Positions 1 to 8,259 of a DNA stretch of 18,290 nucleotides are shown one piece after another. Origin of the DNA: Hemicentrotus pulcherrimus (taxonomy: Eukaryota > Echinodermata > Echinoidea > Camarodonta > Strongylocentrotidae); contig BEXV01003628.1 in NCBI GenBank assembly GCA_003118195.1, positions 1-18,290 of the forward strand. Reading direction: 5' to 3'. The notes under the pieces are model-generated. The model did no database searches and was not told the DNA's origin. It was given only the letters and a program-made list of their open reading frames with translations. The position numbers and the translations under genes were made by a program. Every line of letters starts with the position of its first letter. Within the stretch, counting starts at the first letter, position 1.

Positions 1-106
1 TTTAAAAAGAAGTTTTATTGATCAAATATCAGTAACTACATGTATTATGCCTTTTGACTTCCGAACGCATCTTTTTTCTGCCGCTATATTTTGCAAGGCG
101 CCTTAC

Positions 107-2903
107 CTGTGTTGTCCCGTAATAAGTACGGCACATGTTCCTGTCGGTAGTGTGGGATGGACTTGATACTGGACGCTCACTCCTTCTGATTGTGACTTAT
201 CGGTCAGCATCACGCCAAACGCATCATCTCCAATACATCCGAATGACATAGTGATGTTCGGAATACCTAGAAGCCACTGTGTGGAGACAAGATTAGACAG
301 GCCTTTAAAGGAAAATCCAACATCAAAGTGACACAGTAACATTTTCCTCAGATTCTGAAACAAAATCCTGGATTTAGCTCATGCTGCAATCATAATTAAA
401 AACTGCCAAAGTTGGCATTAAAAAAACAAAAATCAAGCTGTGTTTTTTTTTTTAATTGTTTTTTTTTGTTGTTGTTGTTGTGTGTATATGGTTAGTTGCT
501 CAGCAACTTCCGGCAAACACTGGAATGTGAAGAAAAGATGTAGGTTTTTACTTGCAGTGTAAATGCATCTGATTTGTAAATTTGCAATCTCAATAGGAAT
601 GTTTCACAGGTCTCTCATATGGGTCATTTATCTTCAACATTTCCATATACCTTCTCTCTCTCTCCCAAACCAAAATCAATCTCTCGATTGAGCAACCCAG
701 ATTAGTATTATATTTCTTATTCTTGCTCCCAGTAGTTTTTTGTTTTCCTTTCATCATCCTTTATTATGTGTAGTTTGAGCACTTTTAAAATGTATTATTT
801 AAAACTATCAACAACTGTAAACTTCAAAGCCTTATACAGGCTTTCTCATAGTTGTCTCATTTCATTTTCATAACTAACGGTTCGTTTATCTTTATACATG
901 ACGTATCTTTCATAATTTGTATTTGTTTTGTATATTGTTTTGTATATTGTTTATATGTTATTTTTGATTACATGTGTTTTGCAATGAATAAACAAACAAG
1001 TATCTGAGAACAAGCAACCATAGATAGCATATACTGTACCTGGGCGATTCTAAGAGCGTTGGGAACAGCCCCACCCGGGATGATCTGTACTCTAGGATGA
1101 CGTGAAAGCTCATCGTATAATTCTTTCTGTTCTTCGGTGGCTTGGTTTGAACCGTCGCATTCTAGACCATATCTAAGTCAATGAAACAGATTCAACAGAA
1201 AATTTAACCTCAATATCAAACTACATTACAAGAAGACTGGTGAGAGCTTGAACGAAATCAGACAGAAAAAAAATTGAAGAGAGTTGTTAGTTTTTCAAAG
1301 TTGTAAATAACTATGCATAATAGAATTTCAGAGTTTGAACAAAATTGACAGAAAAAGAGAGAGTAGGTAATTTTTTTTAGTGTTGTCATAACAACTCATA
1401 TGGGAATTGCAAAATGGCTGAATCAGTAAAGTCACTGTGATGTGGTGCCAGACTGCCTAGACGACTTGTTTTAGAAACTTACCTATCAAGTAATTTGTCA
1501 TCAACATCCGCTATGAAATCTGGAAGTGGAATTCCAAACCCTGCAATTTTACCTGGACTGGGTGAAAATAGTATTATTCATAATGATTTTTCCTGATTGT
1601 CAAAGAGAAAAGGATTAAATGGAAAAAATGCATGGAGGGGGGTCTCAGGGAGACGTGGGGATTTGGAGAGGTCTGTACAGGAAATTAAGAGAGGGAGGAA
1701 AGAGAGGGAGAGGGACGGAAGACAGAAGCAAGAAAAGGAGAAGAGAAACACATGTAGAAAATGACAGAGATTGAAAGAATGAAAGAAAGAAAGAGAGAGA
1801 CAGAGGAAGATGATGGGGCAGATGGATAGGAGAGAGAAAAAGACCAACATAGAGAGGAAAAAGAGAATATAGAGGCAGAATGAAGACTCTCTCTCTGAGA
1901 GAGCGATAGAGATAGAAATAGAGAGATAAAGGAGATACATGTACATGTAAAGACAGAGATAGAGAGAGATTGAGAGAAAAAAGAGATAGATTGAGAGAAA
2001 GAGATAGAGAGAGAGAGATAGAGATAAGAAATAGTAATAGATATAGTTTGAGAAAGACAGATAGAATTCAACAAACGCAAGGCTAGTCCATTGCCTGGAC
2101 TGTTCCTGTGTCGTGCGCCCAATCTGCTGGGCAAACCATCCTCACTAAAATGGAGACAGTACTTTCAAATAAATCTCCATGTGTAAGATTTTTGGGCACA
2201 AGCCTGTGTAAAGTTATCTACCGTGATGAGGATCTGAAACATAAGGGTAGATAACTTCACACAGCACACAGGTGCGCAGCCGCCCGCAACCCACCATGGG
2301 TATGCACTCTTATTGTGCAGCGGTTTGCTGTGAAACCTGTGAAAAAGTGTATACTAATATCAATGTTTTTCAGAAAAAATACTCCAAAGATAAGAAGAAA
2401 ATTGACACGAAAAAAGGTAATAAACATAATGAATTTGAACTCATGATCTTTATTTAAACATTTGATGACTATTTACTTCATTTTGGGTATGTTTTAGTGG
2501 GGTATCTCCACACTGGTGTTAAGGGTCAAATTTTAGATAGGCTATTTCTGAACAAGCGCCGCCTAGAGGTCAATACGCATTTGCATAGCATATCTATGCT
2601 TTGCTGGAGTGACCGCTGGCCACTACAATTTGGAATTTTGACAAATGTCATTTTTGTTAAAGAATTACCCATAACAGACATGCACTCGCGAGTCCTTCAA
2701 AGTACAATGCATGAACGATGAAGTTAAAGTCTACTCCTAGAGGCTAGACCGTAAATGGACCAGATGGTTATTTCAATCAGTATTAGCTCTATGTCTATAT
2801 TTGACGTCAACTCTACTTGCTCTAGGCTAGGTCTATAATATAGTTTTACAAGTTATTATAAAAGTAAACAAGCTAGACTGAATTATTAGTACTTACCTGA
2901 CAT
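107..2903 (-). CDS. ADK: Adenosine-kinase-like pfkB carbohydrate kinase, 5' four exons (partial)
   Basis: The coding exons on the minus strand are 2897-2903, 1483-1552, 1040-1172 and 107-276. All introns are GT-AG and phases agree, giving 126 residues plus a split codon. The start ATG (2901-2903) is preceded by an in-frame TAG at 2904-2906. Adenosine kinase phosphorylates adenosine to AMP in the purine salvage pathway, in cytosol or nucleus. Seen here: N-terminal GFGIPLPDF (residues 7-15), DDKLLDRYGL (20-29), the pfkB-type double glycine in PGGAVPNALRIAQ (58-70), SFGCIGDDAFG (81-91) and PTGTC (114-118), collinear with the N-terminal third of animal ADK. The catalytic C-terminal part lies off the window. 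The ADK hallmark GNPLLD reads GIPLPD here, and GGSTQN reads GGAVPN, so this could be a divergent paralogue with altered substrate preference. The family assignment is firm; exact orthology is not. Confidence 0.87.
277..1039 (-). other. ADK-like intron 3
   Basis: The intron lies between coding exons 3 and 4, with donor CAG|gtac (minus strand) and acceptor ctccacacag. It is AT-rich, with a T/TTG-rich simple stretch at 435-483, a short CT run near 653-664 and a short tandem of tttgtatattg near 920-950. No coding or RNA gene is visible. Confidence 0.8.
1173..1482 (-). other. ADK-like intron 2
   Basis: This 310-bp GT-AG intron has a phase-2 junction: AG from the upstream exon joins A of the downstream exon to give Arg26. 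Nothing else is recognisable in it. Confidence 0.85.
1680..2057 (+). repeat. Purine-rich GA/GAAA tract
   Basis: About 380 bp of degenerate GAGA, GAAA and GATAGA runs with few pyrimidines. On the ADK transcript strand this is a long polypyrimidine tract inside intron 1. Long reading frames on the minus strand here (Ser/Leu/Phe-rich) are by-products of the low-complexity sequence, not genes. Confidence 0.85.
2204..2264. repeat. Hairpin, 19-bp stem with 23-nt loop
   Basis: CTGTGTAAAGTTATCTACC (2204-2222) is complementary to GGTAGATAACTTCACACAG (2246-2264) with one mismatch. It lies in ADK intron 1. It could be a MITE remnant or a small foldback; the stem is short for a classical pre-miRNA. Confidence 0.75.
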
Positions 2904-2927
2904 CTATGTTTGCCATGATTCATTAAT

Positions 2928-2945
2928 ACTAGATCTAGATCTAGT
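2928..2945. promoter_or_regulatory. 18-bp perfect palindrome ACTAGATCTAGATCTAGT
   Basis: The sequence equals its own reverse complement and sits 25 bp upstream of the ADK-like ATG, so it lies in the 5' leader or core promoter. It contains two overlapping AGATCT/CTAGATCTAG units. Its function is unknown. Confidence 0.6.
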
Positions 2946-3146
2946 AACGATCTGTTCCAAATTTGAAAGATTATACTGCAGAAGCAGGTGACGAAAAACT
3001 GGTTACTGCAAGTTCAAGTAGATACATGTACCATTTTAGACTAGTCTAGACTCTATATCTTATCTGTATTTAGCCAGCTTATATACGTCTCGCGTCTGTT
3101 GACGTATTCAATCCACGTTTATTCAATCATGTGCAGTGCAGTGTAT

Positions 3147-3184
3147 CAGGTGCATAGAGATGATCAGGTGGCGTGTATCAGGTG
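3147..3184 (+). promoter_or_regulatory. Cluster of three CAGGTG E-boxes
   Basis: CAGGTG occurs at 3147-3152, 3165-3170 and 3179-3184, the outer two inside repeats of GTGTATCAGGTG. CAGGTG is a binding core for bHLH and Snail/ZEB-type zinc-finger factors. The location in the divergent promoter region suggests regulation, but this is inference. Confidence 0.4.
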
Positions 3185-3779
3185 ATCTCTGTCTATATTT
3201 GTAAGACTAGTCGCTTTTTAAGACCTTGAAATGCGTAAAATCGATCGATTGTGATTTTTGGGGTATGTCAGGATGAAAATATTTTTTAAAATATCAAAAT
3301 GCATGTTTGTTTAGTAATAGAATGTTTTTTTTTAATTACAAGTAACATCATAAAGTTGCAATTGAACTCACAATACGGCTTAAATATAATAACTAATAGT
3401 GTACGGATGAAAAAAAGTTAGTACGCGTATCTACTATACTAAAAGCGAGAGTTGTTATCATGTTGACCGATGGACGAAGATTTGGGGATAAATATAAAAA
3501 GCTTTTTGAATAAAATGTCTTGGTCTAACGTTGAATGACAACTTTGACAAGGGCCAACAGTGAGTGTAATGTGTTGTAATGTCTTCCATTTTATAATCTG
3601 CATGGTTTTTGTCACCTAACTCGGTTTCTAAATTTCGTTCTTAACTTCTTATTGAGAATCTTCGCTTTACTTAGAGTAGACCCCTAGACTACTTGGCTTC
3701 GTTTCTATTCTATTGCCACGTCATTTTGTATACGGTTTACGTACTACTGTAGAAAGTACTACGCCAGACGTTCAGGGGT

Positions 3780-3870
3780 GAGACGACGGTGTCAGTGTTC
3801 AACAACTAAAAGTGCGTCGCTGCTGGCTGCTCGTACTAGCTCGGCTCCGATCCGATTCATCAAGGCCAAG
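3780..3870 (+). other. Probable non-coding first exon of the SLC35D-type gene
   Basis: This stretch is more GC- and CpG-rich than its surroundings and ends in a strong donor, AAG|gtaaga at 3870/3871. The next matching acceptor is ttctaatgttacag-like, ending at 5615, 24 bp before the transporter ATG. The 5' limit is approximate. No transcript evidence is available. Confidence 0.5.
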
Positions 3871-4692
3871 GTAAGATATGCATTTCTTCAGTTGATTTAT
3901 CCAAAAATGTGATCCAATAAAACAAGGTAGGCCTAGCTGATATCATAATTTGCAAGGCAAGATATACAACTACTCACATTTTAATTACAATTTTGAGGAA
4001 ATCTGCTCTCAAATTGAAGATTTTCGGACTCTTATCAATATCATATCAGTAAGTTGATAATTTTTCGGAATGGACGCTAAAGATTGCAAAATTTGCCAAT
4101 TTTTATACCCAATTCCCCCCAAAAATCCATCACTGGGAAATTCTATGTTGCTCTTGCTCAGCCTCACTTTGGACGGTTTATGCATTATGTTTCGATTAAC
4201 TCACCTCTTTTGCTTCTGATATGTAATTGTTACTTATAGATCTAGATGTAGTAATAGTATGTTTAGATGTCAATGATATAATTTGCTATTTCTGGCTGAA
4301 CGTCTAAGGTTTTTAACTTTGTAATTTGATTTAGTATGCTATATACATGTATTAAGTCTTTGTTTTTTAATACTTATTAATGATTTAATTTATCCATGTG
4401 TTTTTTTTTACCTTGTTATATTTTGTAAACTGACATGTTTAGTCTTCAGATTTTTTAATCAGTATTTTTCTTGAATAAAATCAAATATCTATCTATCTCT
4501 TTCCCTTGATCATATCAGATTTTCAAAATCTAACTGATATTTTTAGATAGCAAACTTGGGTCATGCATGAACTTTGGTCACACCACCATCTTGTGCAGTC
4601 GTGCTTGTCAAGTGCCAAGTGTACAGTACAGTCACGGTGCAAGTAAAAAGTCTAAACAACTAAATTACAAGAATTCTATGTGCAGCTAAAAT

Positions 4693-4821
4693 TTAAAAAA
4701 ATCTGAAGCTCAATGGAGCAATAATGCGTTGCACCTTCTGCTTGAAAAGTTCCAAAGAGGTGCAACGGACTAAAGCAGATGGTAAGGAGTTCCACATTCA
4801 AAAAGTATCAGGGTAAAATGT
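4693..4821 (-). pseudogene. Relic of non-LTR retrotransposon reverse transcriptase C-terminus
   Basis: Minus-strand translation of 4794-4693 reads WNSLPSALVRCTSLELFKQK and ends at a TAA after 33 residues. WNxLPxxLV...SLxxFKxxL is the typical end of LINE-type (CR1/Jockey/RTE-like) reverse transcriptase ORFs. A TGA two codons before the Trp breaks the frame, while the preceding bases give a further family-like stretch, TTFYPDTF. It is a truncated, inactive fossil in the transporter's 5' intron. The clade cannot be assigned from this fragment. Confidence 0.65.
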
Positions 4822-5253
4822 GGTTTTGAATAGCAGATTTTGAGAGATTAATTTGAGGGATTAATTTTGCACTATGTTGAAGAATAAACTAAAGGGGCAT
4901 TAAGTTATAGACCGAGCATCATTAAACAAAAACGCTGTCACATACTGAAAATGAAATGCACATAAATTTCAATACATACTTGTCAGTGTGTGTCGTTGAA
5001 CTGTATTAAACTGTGTAAGTATAGTATGACGGTTTTGTGAATCGATGCCTTGTTGATAACCGCATGTTACAATTTGATCAATAAAAGATGACGATAACCT
5101 AGACTGAAAAATCAGTATTTTCAGGGTTATGTTACACTGAGACTAGCTACACCTGGTTTCAAATCTATCAAGGGACTATATACATATAATATTTGGTTTT
5201 TAGAACACCAAGCAGACGAATATTAATGTCTTATGATAACCTTGACATCTTAG

Positions 5254-5450
5254 AGCACCACTGTACTACCGATACTTGTAACTACTTGCGCCCTCTATAT
5301 AGAAACAATTGCTAATCGGTGCCAGTTGGTCCCCCATGATCCTCTTTTTCTTATGTTAATTGAGAGCTGAGTTGATGAGATAGCCACTTGTCAGTGACCT
5401 TGCTGGGTGGTCTAATCCCTCTTGGCCACACTTGTACAGACAGCCTTTAA
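5254..5450 (+). repeat. Repeat R, copy 1
   Basis: A roughly 190-bp dispersed repeat that starts near CACTGTACTACC, carries TTGGTCCCCCATGATCC and a long AGCTGAGTTGATGAGATAG segment, and ends near GTGGTCTAATCCCTC. Related copies are at 6091-6260, 6285-6495 and, inverted, 6978-7145. GGTCTAATCCC faintly resembles a pol III B box, so a SINE is possible but unproven. Confidence 0.85.
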
Positions 5451-5639
5451 ATCTTCTTGGACTCTTTTGAGGAGTTTAGATTTAAATGTAGCTACATTGG
5501 AGAAGCGTTGGTGAACCAATGGATGTCTGATTTATTTTTGTGGTGGGGTGTTCTGAAGCTGCTCCCCCCAAAAGAATTATTTTAATAATGTCAAACACAT
5601 TGTCTAATGTTACAGGTCTTGGGAGACTGACCTGCCAAG

Positions 5640-8204
5640 ATGAGTTTTGCCGCGGCCTGTTTCTACGGGGTCTGCTCGGGTTCCATGTCGTTCATCAATA
5701 AACTTGCCATGAATACTTACGGTTTCAACTACCCAGAGATCATCATGCTGGCCCAGATGAGCGTTACCGTGGCAGCCCTCAAACTTGTGCACCTCCTGGG
5801 CAAGATCAATCTGCCAGACTACACCAGGGAAAACGCCAGACTCTGTTTATTTCCCTCGCTTTTCTACGTCCTGAACTCGACCTTTGCCTTGAGCGCACTC
5901 AGCGGGATGAATATTCCTATGTACAATGTTATGAAGAGAACAGGACCATTGTTCTACATCTTCTTAGCTGTGTGTATACTGAAGAAAGGCTGGCCGTCTG
6001 CCTCTACCATTGGAGCTGTAGTGTTGACAACTAGTGGATGTGTCATTGCTGGTAAGTCTTTTATTCCTCATCAGTCCATATTTACATTTGAAGGCCCACT
6101 GTACTACTTGTACATGTAGCTACTTACTCCCTCTTTACAGAAAACAATGCCTAATTGGTGAGCATTGGTCCCCCATGATCCTTTTTTTCTTATGTTAATT
6201 GAGAGCTGAGTTGATGAGATAGCCACCTGTCAGTGACCACCCTGTGTGGTCTAATCCCTCATCACTCATCAGTCCAAATTAACAATTAAAGCCCCTCTGT
6301 ACTACTTGTAGCTACTTGCTTCATCTATAAACATGTAGATAACACTACCTAATCAGTGACCATTGGTCCCCATGATCCTCTTTTTCTTATGGTTAATTGA
6401 GAGCTGAGTTGATGAGATAGCCACTTGTCAGTGACCTTCCTGGGTGGTCTAATCCCTCCTAGCCAAACTTGAACAGATGGCCTTTTAACTCTTGAATGCC
6501 ACCATATCCACCATATACAGTATACTGTACCTGTAGTTATCATAAACTCCTTAAAAAAAGTTCTGCAACTCAAGTTTGAGTATTGCTATCTTTCTTGTTA
6601 CTAAAGTGTTTATTATACTATACTTTGTAATCATTGAAAAGCCCGTTTATTACTAGTACAATTGAATGTGGGGCCAAGTCTAAAGGAAAATGCTACAAAC
6701 TTTTTGATGATATAGCAACAAGAGAGATATCAACGCTCAAACTTGAATTGCAAAACTTTTTTCTAGGATTTTTATGAACATGTAGATTTACACCTAAGGC
6801 TACAAGATTATTTAACTGTTTCCTGTGCAAGAATAATCTTAGTCAGATAGATCTGCACGGGTAATAAAAGGGTTGTCACATATAATTTCACAACCGGAAA
6901 TAGGTAATATTGCAAGCCATTGTATTGCATACTGTAAAGCAATCCTCCTCTTAAAGCTTATCAGTACTAGTTTACATGAGGGATTAGACCGCCCTGCAAG
7001 GTCACTGGACAGGTGGTTATCTCATCAACTCAGCTCTCAGTTAACATAAGAAAAAGAGGATCACGGGGGACCAATGGTGACCGATTAGGCATTGTTTGAT
7101 ATAGAGAGGGCGCAAGTAGCTACAAGTAGTGCAGTGGGCCTTTAATTTTTGCCTGTTGTCTTGGGGTCAAGCTCGCTATCCATAACGCGAGAATAAATGA
7201 ATAGCGGCCTTGCATTTATGAATAGCGAGCAGATTCCCTTGCCTTGCTTTGAATCGCATGGGTGACAAATGAGCGACTGTACAGAGAGGTAAAGAAAACA
7301 ACTGAATCGTTCAAATATTTAGTAATACATGTACTTGCATGTAAATCTGGAATGATATAATTATGGTTATGATTGAATATGAATCTATGTTGTTTCACAA
7401 GAACAGTCAAGAATTTTTGGCATGAGAATTTTTCTAGACGAATCATATAAATGCCTTAATTACATGTAGTTATCAAATGTCAATCACAGATCATAGGATC
7501 ATAAATGGATGGTAATGAACTGGCTATAATATTCAAAAGTATGCATATTTGCTTCAAGTGAATCATCATTTTGATACAAAAATAGCAACTTTGATAGTTC
7601 AGTTAAAGGTAATACAAAGTTTTGGGAAATGTTGAAAATTAGGTTGATAGTGAATCTTTACAATTTTGATATATTTGGATGCCCCTGTGGATGTATTATG
7701 AGCACTAAAAAAATTAACCCCTAAAACAATTCTTTTTTCGAAAAAAATTAAATATAAAAATTTATCGGTGCTCCCGGTAAATTTTGACAAATTTCAAATA
7801 GTGCCTACGGCCGCGCAATGGTAGCTGCGACCATGAAAATCTCAGAATATGTAGTTGTGATATATAATTTCCAAACGGGAAAAGCTAATCGGTCGATTTT
7901 GGTCAAAAAACATTGTTTCATAGCTAAATTGATATCTTGACCTTGAGAGGGAACTATATAACATAAAGAGTTTATTATTTATAATTTCATAACTTTAGAC
8001 TCGATTTCAACCGGGACAACGATCAATGAATATTATAGGAACGCACATGCTTCCAATATGTTAATTTGAACCAAATACATAACCCCATACCAAAACTTTG
8101 TAATACCTTTAATGAAATTGGTCATAAATTTGGCAGTGATTAAAATTGTGTACTGGTAAATGTAAGTATTAATACTGATGAGGCTACCCTGGGTAAACAA
8201 GACA

Positions 8205-8259
<55 letters not shown>

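Larger units (their letters stand above)
1553..2896 (-). other. ADK-like intron 1
   Basis: The donor is G|gtaagt (2891-2896, minus strand) and the acceptor is cagtccag before 1552. It joins only two full codons (Met-Ser) plus one base to the rest of the protein. The splice makes Gly3 from G|GT. It contains the purine tract at 1680-2057, small hairpins near 2084-2132 and a longer hairpin at 2204-2264. The stretch 2290-2890 shows no feature I recognise. Confidence 0.75.
2904..3780. promoter_or_regulatory. Shared intergenic region between divergent genes
   Basis: This stretch lies between the ADK-like start on the minus strand and the likely first exon of the SLC35D-type transporter on the plus strand, so it should contain both promoters. 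Visible elements are an 18-bp perfect palindrome at 2928-2945, three CAGGTG E-boxes at 3147-3184, and CRE-like TGACGTAT at 3098-3105. No unambiguous TATA/initiator pair was found. Exact transcription starts are not determined. Confidence 0.5.
3871..5615 (+). other. SLC35D-type 5'UTR intron
   Basis: The inferred GT-AG intron runs from gtaaga (3871) to tctaatgttacag (ends 5615), with a good branch-point-like ctaat. It holds a degenerate non-LTR reverse transcriptase tail on the minus strand (4693-4821) and the first copy of repeat R (5254-5450). The rest is AT-rich with no recognised feature. Confidence 0.5.

Noticed and set aside
1578..2134. Long Ser/Leu/Phe-rich minus-strand frames
   Set aside because: They are translations of the GA-rich low-complexity tract in ADK intron 1.
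5610..5792. Minus-strand frame opposite transporter exon 1
   Set aside because: It is antisense to a well-supported coding exon with correct splice sites and membrane motifs.
5254..7145. CRISPR-like array from the repeat R copies
   Set aside because: Units are about 190 bp, diverged, partly inverted and in introns; there are no short regular repeats with unique spacers.
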